This document shows, piece after piece, positions 17,829 through 28,600 of a stretch of DNA of 64,000 bases. How positions within the stretch are numbered: the first letter of the stretch is position 1; every line of letters begins with the position of its first letter. The translations under genes and the position numbers were made by a program. The notes below the pieces were generated by a model. It had not been told where the DNA came from, made no database searches, and saw only the letters and a program-made list of their open reading frames with translations. This DNA comes from Arthrospira sp. PCC 9108 (GTDB lineage Bacteria; Cyanobacteriota; Cyanobacteriia; Cyanobacteriales; Microcoleaceae): the NCBI GenBank assembly GCA_016745315.1, contig CP066886.1, positions 4,402,501 to 4,466,500 on the forward strand, given 5' to 3'.

Positions 17829-18073
17829 ATCTAAATTCAAAGTGTTTTTCGTCTCTCAATCTAAGGTGTTCGTAATCACTCATAGAGAGTATCATGCTTA
17901 TGTACAAACTTGACCAACTTTGTAATGATATTTAATCTTTAGGGTGGGCTTGTGTGAAAAACCTTTACATTAACCGCCCCTGTGTCCCTGTGCCCATCTA
18001 CCCTAATGCCGGATGATCACTACCAGAGGATCTGAAGTTACACACCGCTAAGTCTGGGGACTTCCCCTCGAAG

Positions 18074-18166
18074 ATGGAAACTAAAACCTCTGGTATTGTT
18101 GATATTCAAAAAATTATGGGTAAACTTAAATCAATTCAAGAGACCCTCAAGGCAAAAGCAGCATAG
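18074..18166 (+). CDS. Possible 30-residue small protein
   Basis: ATG to TAG giving METKTSGIVDIQKIMGKLKS and ten further residues rich in Lys, Glu and Ala. It is an amphipathic-helix-like sequence with balanced composition, between the 17634 gene and the RTX gene. Support is weak: a plausible ORF and nothing else. A second frame starts one base after its stop. Confidence 0.25.
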   Translation: METKTSGIVDIQKIMGKLKSIQETLKAKAA

Positions 18167-18167
18167 A

Positions 18168-18299
18168 ATGGCTAGGTTGCTTAGTTTAATCCGGGATTAT
18201 GTGGATTATGGATCATTTCATGGGCCAATGTATATTGGGGCTGGCTTGATCAAGTCAGCAAAAAGGACTTCTAAAGGTAAGGTATCGTTAACATGGTAA
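18168..18299 (+). CDS. Possible 44-residue small protein overlapping the RTX start
   Basis: ATG at 18168, one base after the preceding small ORF, reading MARLLSLIRDYVDYGSFHG and ending in TAA at 18297-18299. The stop overlaps the first codons of the RTX gene (ATGGTAAAC), an arrangement that would allow translational coupling. Unknown family; it may be a chance ORF or a decayed remnant. Confidence 0.22.
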   Translation: MARLLSLIRDYVDYGSFHGPMYIGAGLIKSAKRTSKGKVSLTW

Positions 18300-18712
18300 A
18301 CATTATTATTGGCACTTCAGAATCGGATTTGCTCTTGGGAACCTCGGAAGATGATGAAATTCAAGGTTTGGAAGGGGATGATACCCTTTTGGGGTTCCAA
18401 GGCAATGATACCCTGTTCGCAGGTGAGGGTAATAACTTGCTATTTGGTGGACAGGGAGATGATTATCTGTTTGGCGGACCAGGTAACGACACCCTATTCG
18501 GTGAGTTAGGGGATGATGTTATCTATGGGGGGGAAGGAAACAATTTCATCCTGGGTAATTCGGGGGATGACTCTATAGTTGGGGGGTCAGGAAACGATAC
18601 TATTTATGGCGGTCAAGGATCTGACACTCTCATAGGGGGGAGGGAGATGATCTTTTATTTGGCGATCGCGGTAATGATATTCTCTATACAGGTAGTGGTT
18701 TTAACAGCTTAA
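18293..18712 (+). CDS. RTX calcium-binding repeat protein, N-terminal part (frameshifted)
   Basis: Starts MVNIIIGTSESDLLLGTSED and then runs through about eleven nonapeptide RTX repeats of the GGxGxDxLx kind (GLEGDDTLLG, GGQGDDYLFG, GGPGNDTLFG, GGSGNDTIYG), which bind Ca2+ as a parallel beta roll, usually after secretion by a type I system. The repeats stop at SDTLIGG: six Gs at 18635-18640 put translation out of frame, and a non-homologous tail (REMIFYLAIAV) follows to the stop at 18712. Adding one G restores GGEGDDLLFGDRGNDIL and joins this frame to the next, giving one protein of about 1470 residues. See the following entry. Confidence 0.85.
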   Translation: MVNIIIGTSESDLLLGTSEDDEIQGLEGDDTLLGFQGNDTLFAGEGNNLLFGGQGDDYLFGGPGNDTLFGELGDDVIYGGEGNNFILGNSGDDSIVGGSGNDTIYGGQGSDTLIGGREMIFYLAIAVMIFSIQVVVLTA

Positions 18713-18813
18713 CCGGGGGCGCGGGGTCAGATTTATTTGTAATTGGTGTAGGGTTCAATGGCGGTCAGACTGATGTAATTACAGACTTTAGACCCGGGTT
18801 TGACCTAATTGGT

Positions 18814-21800
18814 TTGGCTAATGGTCTGGAATTTGCGGATCTAGAAATTGCACAGCAGGGGAATGATACCCTAATTCGCGATCGCCAAACCAGAGAGAGA
18901 TTAGTGCTACTAGAAGCCACAGACAGCACCATTCTCAACAGTGGCAACTTTACCAAATCCATCACCAGCATTACCTCAGTCTTGGAATTTTGGGAAGATA
19001 GCGTCAACGCTGACGAAAATCAGTCATTATTGCAAATCCCCATCACCAGAACCGGATCTCCTCTTGATAGAGTAGGAGCAACTCTAGTAGTAGCTGGTGA
19101 TAGCACCGCTGACGTGATTGCAGAAATTCCCGTAATTTTTGAACCCTTTGAAACCTTCAAAGAATTCACCGTTTCTATAGTCGATAACGATATCCCTGAC
19201 GGAGGGAGACCAGTTACCTTAACCCTAGCCGATCCCTCTGGAGGAGCCAGTATTGGCCAAAGGAATGAGTTTATCATTAACATCCAAGATGATGAACCCG
19301 CACCAGTACCGCCTCCGCCCCCAGGACTTACCCCTACACCTATTCCAGAGTTACCGGTGCTAAATCTTCCATCAACTTCTCAGGTGAGCCTCACTATTGA
19401 ACCGGAAGCCGTGGAAGAAGATAGTGGCAACAGTTTAGTTTATACATTAACCCGCACCCCAGATTCTGTGGGAGTGCCTTTGGCGGTAGATTTTTCCGTA
19501 GGTGGGACGGCTATTTTAGGGGAAGACTACACAGTTAGCGGTGCTGCTAGATTTGATGGCGATCGCGGAACCGCAATATTTGACCAAAACGCTACTACCA
19601 CCCAATTCTCGGCTACCCCCATTGCTAATGATATTTTTCAGGTAAACAGAACCATAGAAGTGGTTTTAGACGAATCAGGATTTTTGTATATCGCCGAAAT
19701 CGGAGTGAATACAGCCACTGGCACTATTATAGATGATGACCCACCCCCCAGTCCCCCTTTATATGACTTCAGCGACAGTCGTTTTATAGGTGTTGAGGGG
19801 GATGATCCTAATAATCCTGAATTTGTGGAAGTCACCATTGAGCGTTCTTTCGCCACCGAGGCACCCTCACGAGTCGATGTGGCAATTACACCCATTACTG
19901 CTGAACCTGGTCGAGATTTTGTCGCCACTCCCGATCCCACCCCAGTCATGTTCGACGCGGGACAAACCAGCGCCACCGTTCAAATTGAACTAATTCCCAA
20001 TACCGAACCAGACCCCACCAGAACCGCCAATTTATCCTTTACCAACTTCTTTATTGAGAGTACAGCCGGGGAAATTGAGGGGGGACAACCAGGCCGGCTG
20101 AACCCCGAGGCTACCCTAGTGATTTTGGATGATGACGGACCATTTAGCTATCAGTTCAGTCAGAGTTTGTTCACCACCCTGGAGGGTTCCGATACCAACG
20201 TCACAGAAGTTGTGACTATTGAAAGAATTGGCAGAATTAGGGAAGCATCTTCAGTCACCGTTGAGTTAGCCGGTATTACTGCTGTTCCGGGAACAGATTT
20301 TGAGCAAGAGGAGATAACTATTAATTTCCGACCTGATCAGATTTCCCAAACTGTTCCCATCACCATTTTTGGTAATTTGGTGACTCAACCTAATCGAAAT
20401 CTGGAGTTAAGTTTGGTTCCAGTAGAAGGGGAACTCGTCGGCGAGGAGAACCCTACGGCTGAATTAATTATTATCGATGATGATAATATTCCCACCTATG
20501 ATTTCAGTCGCAGTATTTTTGAGGTCTCAGAAGATGATGGCGTAACTGAGGCTGTGGTGGTGGTGCGTGGTGGTAATACCAGCAATGCATCATCTGTAAC
20601 TGTGGTTCTTGAACCTGGTCCAGAAAATCCAGCTACGCCGGGAGTTGATCTTGTTGAGACTGAGGTGCGCCTGGAGTTTGCGCCGGGTCAAGAAGTCGCT
20701 AGGGTTCCCCTGGAAATTGTTGATGACGAAATAGCTGAACCTACCGAGTCGATTATCTTATCTTTTGAGGATTTTGAACCGAGGGGACGCGCGGGTGTAA
20801 CTCATCCTACAGCGACTTTATTGATTCTCGATAATGATTCGCCCCCAACTTATGATTTTGGTCAGTCTGAATATCAGGTGGAAGAGGGGGATGAGCGAAA
20901 TACCACCATGGTGGTGGAATTGTTGCGGTCCGGGGATATAAGTTCTCCCTCTTCTGTGGATGTGGTTTTAACTGGAATTACAGCCACTGAAGGAGATGAC
21001 TTTGTTGGTAGTGTGATACCAATTCAGTTTGCTGAGGGAGAAACACAAGCCCGGGTTCCTATTGAAATTCTGGGTAATACCCTGGTGCAGCCTGACCGAA
21101 CACTGCAACTAGACTTAGATGATAATTTTGTGGCGATTGTGGACGGAGAGGAGCAAATCCTAGGTCAGGCTGGCACTATCAATCCTAGTACGGTTTTGAC
21201 GATTCTCGATGATGATATCGCCACAGTTTCCCTACAGGTGCTTACTCCCGATGCTGTGCAGTCTAGTCTGGATTGGGAACAAGATCCTCCGGCTATTCTT
21301 CCATCTAGTAATGCAGTCTTGAGGATTAGTCGTGAACCTGATAATTTTGGGGATCTTGAGATATCTTTGGATCTGGAGGGAAATCGGATTTCTTTGGAAG
21401 ATTATCAGCTCGAAATTGGTGACGAGGTGATTCCCACAGATGGGGAAACGGCAGAGGTGACGATTCCTGATGGTGAAACTCGGATTGAACTAGAGTTGGT
21501 GCCGCTTGATGATGACCATGCGGAGGCTGATGAGTCTTTGACTTTCCGCTTGGTAGAATCTGATTTTTATATTGTTGACCCTAATGATAATCAGGGGACG
21601 TTAACGATTCTAGCTAATGGTACCGGGGTAAGGCGGTTAACTGATAGCCTTGAGACCACGGAAGAAGCCTATTTTGACAGTATTGAAGGGTCTTTGCGCC
21701 AGGCGGTTATCAATGCTGTGAATTTGGGTGGCACACAAAGAATTACTTTTCTTGATGAGGCAGAATCGGGAACAATTAACCTGGTGGGTGCATTACCAAC

Positions 21801-22716
21801 TCTCAATGGAGATATTTATTTTCAGGGTCCGGGAGCCAATAATTTGACGATTCAGCGTGATCCGGACTTGACTGATGAGTTTCGCCTATTTAGGGTCAAT
21901 ACGGGGACGATTACTTTTGATGGGTTAAGGTTGGCTAATGGTTTGGCTGCTGGTACTAACCTAGATGTTTCTGTAAGCACTACTTCTGGTAGTCGCGGCG
22001 GGGCAATCACTATTGTCTCTACTGATGCGAATGTTACTATTATCGGTAGTCTGATTGAAGAAAATGCAGCTAATAATGGGGGGGCGATCGCTAATTCGGG
22101 GATTCTGAATATTATCGATTCCACTATTGCTAATAATCAGGCTGTTAATGGTGGTGGCATCATTATTATTGATGGGGAGGTTAAGATTACCAACAGCACT
22201 ATTGCTAATAACTCGGCTGAAGTCGGCGGCGGGATTTTTAACTCTGTTGCTGATCTGACTTTAACCAACAGTACCATTGTTGATAATACGGCGATCGCCA
22301 GTGGTGGCGGTGTCCGCAACATTGGCGGTAGTGCTAGTCTCCAAAATACTCTGATTACTAATAATACCGCTCCTTTCGGTCCTGATGCGGCGGCGGCTCC
22401 TGAATTTGCCTTTAACAGTGGTGGGGGTAATTTGATTGGAGATGGCACTAATGCCTCTGGCTTCACTGATGGCGTAAATGGCGATATAATCGGCACCGCA
22501 GATGACCCAGTGGATGCTCTCATCTCTCCCCTGGCTGATCATGGGGGACTCATCCCAACTATTGCTCTTTTGGAAAATTCACCAGCAATTAATGCCGGAA
22601 ATAATACCTTTGCTGATGGTTTTGTTAATCCCGGAGAGTTCGACAGCCGGGGCCCCGGATTCCCTCGCATTGTCAACGATACCATTGATATCGGGGCTTT
22701 TGAGTCGGAATTTTAA
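18814..22716 (+). CDS. Giant Calx-beta / beta-helix surface protein, C-terminal part
   Basis: 1300 residues from the first ATG, but the same frame carries RTX repeats upstream back to about 18641, so this is the continuation of the 18293 gene. In order: the end of the RTX block (GSDLFVIG, DVITDFRPGFD), a Calx-beta-like segment at about 18965-19290, a proline-rich linker near 19310, then about six Calx-beta domains (starts near 19380, 19760, 20145, 20490, 20845 and 21220; typical TAILGEDYTVSG and TLLILDNDSPPTYDF). Then comes a parallel beta-helix region opening with GSLRQAVINAV (CSLREA-like, 21690) with repeated TNSTIANNS motifs, and a C-terminal DIGAFESEF. Probably a secreted, Ca2+-dependent adhesin or sheath protein. 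Confidence 0.88.
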   Translation: MANGLEFADLEIAQQGNDTLIRDRQTRERLVLLEATDSTILNSGNFTKSITSITSVLEFWEDSVNADENQSLLQIPITRTGSPLDRVGATLVVAGDSTADVIAEIPVIFEPFETFKEFTVSIVDNDIPDGGRPVTLTLADPSGGASIGQRNEFIINIQDDEPAPVPPPPPGLTPTPIPELPVLNLPSTSQVSLTIEPEAVEEDSGNSLVYTLTRTPDSVGVPLAVDFSVGGTAILGEDYTVSGAARFDGDRGTAIFDQNATTTQFSATPIANDIFQVNRTIEVVLDESGFLYIAEIGVNTATGTIIDDDPPPSPPLYDFSDSRFIGVEGDDPNNPEFVEVTIERSFATEAPSRVDVAITPITAEPGRDFVATPDPTPVMFDAGQTSATVQIELIPNTEPDPTRTANLSFTNFFIESTAGEIEGGQPGRLNPEATLVILDDDGPFSYQFSQSLFTTLEGSDTNVTEVVTIERIGRIREASSVTVELAGITAVPGTDFEQEEITINFRPDQISQTVPITIFGNLVTQPNRNLELSLVPVEGELVGEENPTAELIIIDDDNIPTYDFSRSIFEVSEDDGVTEAVVVVRGGNTSNASSVTVVLEPGPENPATPGVDLVETEVRLEFAPGQEVARVPLEIVDDEIAEPTESIILSFEDFEPRGRAGVTHPTATLLILDNDSPPTYDFGQSEYQVEEGDERNTTMVVELLRSGDISSPSSVDVVLTGITATEGDDFVGSVIPIQFAEGETQARVPIEILGNTLVQPDRTLQLDLDDNFVAIVDGEEQILGQAGTINPSTVLTILDDDIATVSLQVLTPDAVQSSLDWEQDPPAILPSSNAVLRISREPDNFGDLEISLDLEGNRISLEDYQLEIGDEVIPTDGETAEVTIPDGETRIELELVPLDDDHAEADESLTFRLVESDFYIVDPNDNQGTLTILANGTGVRRLTDSLETTEEAYFDSIEGSLRQAVINAVNLGGTQRITFLDEAESGTINLVGALPTLNGDIYFQGPGANNLTIQRDPDLTDEFRLFRVNTGTITFDGLRLANGLAAGTNLDVSVSTTSGSRGGAITIVSTDANVTIIGSLIEENAANNGGAIANSGILNIIDSTIANNQAVNGGGIIIIDGEVKITNSTIANNSAEVGGGIFNSVADLTLTNSTIVDNTAIASGGGVRNIGGSASLQNTLITNNTAPFGPDAAAAPEFAFNSGGGNLIGDGTNASGFTDGVNGDIIGTADDPVDALISPLADHGGLIPTIALLENSPAINAGNNTFADGFVNPGEFDSRGPGFPRIVNDTIDIGAFESEF

Positions 22717-22788
22717 CTAGAAAAACTGGGGATATAGGGATAGTCCGTCATGGATAAATGATTCCCTATTCCCCTCACTCTTATCTGT

Positions 22789-22872
22789 GGTGAATTACCA
22801 GATTTACTATTGACATCTGAGCAGACTTGACCTACAATATTATCATGGGAAAATGTGGGCGCATATATAATG
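22789..22872 (+). promoter_or_regulatory. Repeated element with consensus promoter, copy 1
   Basis: 84 bp matching 38523-38605. It holds TTGACA at 22810-22815, a 17-bp spacer and TACAAT at 22833-22838. It points forward into the convergent gap before the 3' end of pnp, so it would give a short or antisense transcript. No ORF follows it. Confidence 0.55.
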
Positions 22873-22916
22873 AAAAATTGAACGTCACAGATTCACCGGA
22901 TGATTAATAAACAATT

Positions 22917-22943
22917 GTAGGGGCGAACAATTGTCGCCCCTAC
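22917..22943 (-). terminator. Hairpin after pnp
   Basis: Perfect 10-bp arms GTAGGGGCGA (22917-22926) and TCGCCCCTAC (22934-22943) with a 7-base loop. On the reverse strand AATTGTTTATTAATC follows. It lies 38 bp after the pnp stop and is probably its terminator; the arms resemble the ends of the REP family. Confidence 0.55.
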
Positions 22944-22980
22944 TGCTGGGAAAGGCTGGTGGAGAGGGCAATTAGGTCAA

Positions 22981-25143
22981 CTATTGCACAGTGCCACTAC
23001 TGGCGGCTGCCTTGGCGGCGGCGGCTTCGTCGGGGTGAATTTTCAGGCGGGTTAAGTTAATGCGGCCTTTGGGGTCAATTTCGCGGACTTTGACGATGAC
23101 CTCATCTCCTACTGCTACCTCATCCTCAACTTTGGGGACTCGGTATTCTGCTAATTGGGAAATGTGAATCATGCCTTCTTTTCCAGGTAGAACTTCCACA
23201 AAGGCACCAATAGGAATAATCCTGGTAACTTTCCCTACATAGACATCTCCGGCGTTTAGCTTGCGGGTCATACCCTGAACAATTTGGTAAGCGCGGGCGG
23301 CGTTTTCGCTGTCTGTAGAGGCAATGGTAACAGTGCCATCATCGTCGATGTCAATTTTAACGCCAGTTTCTTCGGTAATTCCTTTAATGGTTTTACCTCC
23401 CGGACCAATGACCAAACCAATTAAGTCTGGATCAATTTTGAGTGTGAGTAGGCGAGGTGCGAAGGGAGACAGGTCAGGACGAGGTGATGGTAGGACTTCC
23501 AACATTTTCTCGAGGATATGTAGCCGTGCGGGTTTAGCTTTGGCGATCGCATCTGCGACTACATCTAAGGACAAGCCGGTAATCTTCATGTCCATTTGTA
23601 GGGCGGTGATACCGCTATCGGTACCTGCGACTTTAAAATCCATATCTCCCAAAAAGTCTTCAATCCCTTGGATATCGGTGAGGATACGAACTTCCGACCC
23701 TTCTTTAATCAAACCCATCGCCGCCCCACTCACCGGCTTGGTAATGGGAACCCCAGCATCCATCAAAGCCAGAGTCGAACCACAAACGGACCCCATAGAA
23801 GTAGACCCATTAGAGGATAGCACCTCAGAGACAATGCGAATCACATAGGGGAATTGCTCTTTTGATGGTAGCACGGGCAATAAAGCCCTTTCCGCCAAAG
23901 CACCGTGACCAATTTCTCTACGTCCTGGCGATCGCATAGGTCTTGTTTCCCCCACAGAATAGGGAGGGAAATTGTAGTGGTGCATATAGCGTTTTTCATC
24001 TTGAGGGTGCAGGTCATCAAGATCTTGAGCATCTCCAGGAGTCCCCAGAGTAGCAATAGAGAGGACCTGAGTTAGACCCCGATTAAATAAACCACTACCA
24101 TGGACTCGTTTTGGTAATAATCCCACCCGACAGGACACCGGACGCACCTGGTCTAAATTGCGACCATCAACCCGCACTCCGTCCGTGAGGATTTGCTGGC
24201 GCATGAGTTTTTTAGTGATGTCTTTAAAGATCATCCCCACCGCTTTAGGATTTTCGATATTGAACAAGCTGATGGGGTCATCTTCTGGCATTGATGCGAT
24301 CGCACTGACAATCTGCTCTTCTTTAATCACATCAAGAGCAGCATCTCGTTCATCTTTGTTCAACTCAAATTGACCAAGAACCTTTTTAACTGGTTCTGTA
24401 ACCCGTTCTTGGATAAATTCTATCAAAGTCCGATCTTCTGGTAGCGGTTCTTCAACGGGGTTATCAATGTTCAATTCCTGCATAATTTCAGTTTGGGCTT
24501 TGATCAAATCCATGACCGCCTCATAACCGAAATCGATCGCCTCAATCACATCATGTTCTGGCAATTCATTAGCCCCCGCCTCCACCATAACCACACCTTG
24601 GGGAGACCCAGCCACCACCAAATCGAGGTCACCGTTTCTAATTTCCTTGTAGGTAGGATTAATAATGAAATCATCTCCCACTAATCCCACACGCACCGCC
24701 GCCATTGGTCCATAGAACGGAATTCGCGCCAACAACACTGCCACAGAAGCACCTGTTACCGCCAGAACATCCGGTGGTACTTGCTCATCCATTGACAAAG
24801 TAGTGGCCACTATTTGAATATCATCTCTAATCCAACCCGGAATCAGAGGACGTAGGGGGCGGTCAATCAAGCGACTGGTGAGAGTAACCCGATCAGGGGG
24901 GCGACCCTCTCTCCGCAAAAACCCACCCGGTATACGACCACCGGCGTAAAGTCTTTCCTCATAGTCTACCAATAGGGGCAGGAAATCAATTCCCGGTCTT
25001 CCTTCTGCGCGAGTTGCTGTTACCAGAACTGATGTATCTCCCGATTCTACTAACAGGGCTCCCCCCGCCTGCGGCGCTAGTAATCCAATCTTGAGTCTAA
25101 TATCCCGTCCATCAAAGGATATTGACTTATCAATTTCTTGCAT
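22981..25143 (-). CDS. pnp: Polyribonucleotide nucleotidyltransferase (PNPase)
   Basis: 720 residues, the family's usual length. It degrades RNA 3' to 5' phosphorolytically, and can also add tails in cyanobacteria, which generally lack poly(A) polymerase. Domains: first RNase PH core (residues about 10-145, with RPLRPLIPGW), a helical linker, second RNase PH core (about 315-545, with FPPYSVGE, SNGSTSMGSVCGSTLALMD and the metal-site region MDFKVAGTDSGITALQMD), a KH domain with the GLVIGPGGKTIKGI loop (about 565-620), and an S1 domain (about 630-700, GDVYVGKVTRIIPIGAFVEV). ATG at 25143 is preceded by an AGGAAGGAAG stretch. A monocistronic unit. Confidence 0.96.
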   Translation of the reverse strand: MQEIDKSISFDGRDIRLKIGLLAPQAGGALLVESGDTSVLVTATRAEGRPGIDFLPLLVDYEERLYAGGRIPGGFLRREGRPPDRVTLTSRLIDRPLRPLIPGWIRDDIQIVATTLSMDEQVPPDVLAVTGASVAVLLARIPFYGPMAAVRVGLVGDDFIINPTYKEIRNGDLDLVVAGSPQGVVMVEAGANELPEHDVIEAIDFGYEAVMDLIKAQTEIMQELNIDNPVEEPLPEDRTLIEFIQERVTEPVKKVLGQFELNKDERDAALDVIKEEQIVSAIASMPEDDPISLFNIENPKAVGMIFKDITKKLMRQQILTDGVRVDGRNLDQVRPVSCRVGLLPKRVHGSGLFNRGLTQVLSIATLGTPGDAQDLDDLHPQDEKRYMHHYNFPPYSVGETRPMRSPGRREIGHGALAERALLPVLPSKEQFPYVIRIVSEVLSSNGSTSMGSVCGSTLALMDAGVPITKPVSGAAMGLIKEGSEVRILTDIQGIEDFLGDMDFKVAGTDSGITALQMDMKITGLSLDVVADAIAKAKPARLHILEKMLEVLPSPRPDLSPFAPRLLTLKIDPDLIGLVIGPGGKTIKGITEETGVKIDIDDDGTVTIASTDSENAARAYQIVQGMTRKLNAGDVYVGKVTRIIPIGAFVEVLPGKEGMIHISQLAEYRVPKVEDEVAVGDEVIVKVREIDPKGRINLTRLKIHPDEAAAAKAAASSGTVQ

Positions 25144-25672
25144 CTATTTTCTCTTCCTTCCTGCTATCACAAATACTCACCATCTTGACACCCACCTAAG
25201 CAAAAACAGGGGAACCATCCCAGGTATCCGCCTATCCAGTTTTTGTAGATGCGATCGGGCGTGGTAAGAGACTTCCCCGCCCAATTTAGGGCGACTCATA
25301 TCCTAGGCTGAAAATTTTTCCTGCCTACTTTCCATGGACCAGTGCCGATCGCTGCTGCCACATTGAAAGATACACTTTCAGCTATGTTGGCACAGACACA
25401 TTTCACCTGAAAAAATCTGACCATTGTCGGAAATTTCTAGGTATAGCACAATCTGCAACTTTAATGGGATGTTATACCATCTTATCCGCAGATGTCAGGC
25501 AAGTCTCGGATTAAATCCCAGTCTTGGATGTTGACACCTATTGTAGATCACTTCTGGAAAGTTTTAACCAGAGCGGAGATTTATTGAGATTGGGCTAATT
25601 CTGAACACCAGAGCGACCACAGCACACGATCGCTTAAAATTTAACGGGTTGCTAGTAGATACTGGGGTCAAT
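25144..25672. other. Divergent intergenic region, pnp / SNF2 helicase
   Basis: 529 bp with no credible ORF. It must hold the two divergent promoters. A TTGACA at 25529-25534 lacks a good -10 at the right distance, so I do not assign it. Two short inverted motifs are visible (GGGCGTGG...CCCGCCC near 25258-25285, and CAGATTGTGCTATACC read in reverse near 25440). No RNA family recognised. Confidence 0.4.
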
Positions 25673-28600
25673 ATGGCTATTTTACACGGAACTTGGCGGA
25701 TTCACCAGGACGATAGTTATGTATTCATTTGGGGGGAAACTTGGCGGGGGGGCGGCGCACAACAGGATAACCGCTGGGAAATAGCACCACTAAGTTGGGC
25801 TATGACCGAGGCGGAACTCTCCCAGTGGTCGCTTTTACAAGATATGGCTTTATCTAAACTCTCTCCCGATACTATCACAGAAGCGATCGCCCTTCCCACT
25901 CATATTGACCTCCATTGTGGTCATCTCACCCCCATTCATTCCGCCGCCACAGTCCCCACAGAAGCAGCAGAAGCTCAAGATATCTACCTGTATCCTTGGT
26001 TAATCACCGGGTATCGGCTCAACCCCAGTGATGCTTTCCACCTGTTCGAGTCCTTACCTTTAGGGACCATAGATTTAGACTGGTTGGGAGACGATATAAG
26101 GTTTTGGTCTCATGTGAACCGCTGGAGTTTAGACCTTCTAGCGAGGCGTAAATTTTTACCCATCATTAGCACCAGTCGCCTGGGAGAGGGGTTATCTTCC
26201 CCAGTTGGCGCGTCCAAATGGCAACCCATTGTTGATAGTGCCACAGATCGCGCCCGCCTGTTAAAATTTGCTGGCTTCATGCCGACCGTTTGTAGAATCT
26301 CTGGTTTAGCGCCCCTACAGCCACAGAAGGTCTCATCTATGGTTTGTGCCATATTTTTACCCGGAAGGGCTGAGGATTTGATATTAGGGGCTTTAGGAGC
26401 AATGATTGATTGCCAGGTGCGTCATATTGCCCAAGAAGTTGAACGCAAAGCCTTAACTAATGTAGCCATTCTCACCCCTGTGGTTAGAATGTGGTTGCAT
26501 GGTTTAGCCGATGATGCTGGTGGCCACATAGAAGCCGATAGGGCGGAAATAGATACCCTCCAGACCAGCTTAGAGAATTGGATGTTTCCCCTCCAACAGT
26601 CTTTGGTGGAGCAAACCCAGTTTAGGGCTAGTTTTCGTCTCCAGCCACCCCAGGGAAAAACTCAAGAGTGGCTTTTGGAATATGGTTTACAGGCTATTGA
26701 TGATCCTGATTTTGTCGTTGATGCGGCGACTATTTGGAAACACCCAGTTGAGGCTTTTATTTATCGGGAAAGGACTATTCGTTATCCCCAAGAAACTCTC
26801 CTGGCTGGTTTAGGATTGGCTTGTAAATTATATCCGGTAATTGAGAACAGTTTAGCCGAAGCTAGTCCCCAGGGGTGCTGGATTGACTCTGGTCAGGTTT
26901 ATGAGTTTATTACCCGTCTAGCTTGGCGATTTAGTGATAGTGGTTTGGGGGTAATTTTACCACCTGGATTAAGTCAACGAGAAGGCTGGGCGAGTCGTTT
27001 GGGTTTGCGGATTAAGGCAAATACTCCCAGGGGGAAAAATCAGGTAAAAATTGGTTTAAAAAGTTTGTTAAATTTTAAGTGGGAATTATCCCTAGGTGGT
27101 CAAAGTTTATCTAAGGCTGAATTTGAGCGTTTAGTAGCTAAAAAAAGTCCGTTAGTCGAGGTTAACGGTGAATGGGTAGAGTTGCGAGAACGAGATATTA
27201 AAGCGGCTCAGGCTTTTTTTGCTAGTCGGAAAGAAGAGATGACTCTTTCTCTAGAAGATGCTTTGCGTTTGTCTACTGGAGATAGTCAAACTATTGAACG
27301 ACTCCCGGTGGTGGATTTTGAAGCTGGGGGGAAGTTGGCGGACTTGTTAACGGCTTTAACTGATAATCGTACCATTGATGCGATCGCTACTCCTCCCACT
27401 TTTAAAGGAGAGTTAAGACCCTATCAAGCCAGGGGTGCGGGTTGGTTAAATTTTCTGCAAGAATGGGGTCTGGGTGCTTGTTTGGCTGATGATATGGGGT
27501 TGGGAAAAACCATAGAATTGATGGCCTTTTTGTTACATTTACAGCTAGAAAAAACCCTGATAAATCCGGTTTTATTGGTGTGTCCGACTTCAGTTTTGGG
27601 AAACTGGGAACGGGAAGTTAAGAGGTTTGGACCCAGTTTAAAGACCTTGGTTCATCATGGAGATAAACGCGCCAAAGGAAAGGCTTTCCCCCCGGCTATT
27701 AAAGGCAAAAACTTGGTAATTACTAGCTATGCTTTGACCTATCGAGACCAGTCGGAATTACAATCAGTAAAATGGCAGGGTGTGGTTTTAGATGAAGCGC
27801 AAAATATTAAAAATCCCGAAGCCAAACAATCGAAAACCGTCAAGACTTTAGAGGCGGATTTTAAAATTGCTTTAACTGGAACTCCCGTAGAAAATCGGTT
27901 ATCTGAGTTATGGTCGATTTTGGAGTTTTTGAATCCTGGGTATCTAGGACAACGACCATTTTTTCAGCGTCGCTTTGCTATTCCGATTGAAAAGTATGGG
28001 GATACTGAATCATTGCAAATTTTGCGATCGCTTGTACAACCTTTTATTCTGCGTCGCCTCAAAACCGATAAAGATATTATTCAAGATTTACCCGAAAAAC
28101 AAGAAAACACCGTATTTTGTCCTCTGTCAAAAGAACAGGCTAGTTTATATCAAAAGCTGGTAGATGAATCACTCTCAGAAATTGAATCTTCTACCGGGAT
28201 ACAAAGACGGGGGATGATTTTAGGATTATTGGTGAAGTTGAAGCAGGTTTGCAATCATCCCTTATTATTGGGTGCTAAAACCAAAGCCAAGAAAGAAATG
28301 CCAACCCTCAACTCCGCTTATTCTGGGAAGTTGCAGCGTTTAAATGAAATGTTAGAAGAGTTAATATCAGAAGGCGATAGGGCTTTAATTTTTACCCAAT
28401 TCGCCGAATGGGGGAAACTCTTAAAACCCTATTTAGAAGCCAAGTTAAATCGAGAAGTCCTGTTTTTATATGGGGGAAGTCGTAAACTTCAGCGAGAACA
28501 AATGGTCGATCGCTTTCAACAAGACCCCCAGGGACCTCCGGTGATGATTTTATCTCTCAAAGCTGGGGGAGTCGGTTTAAACCTAACCCGTGCTAACCAT

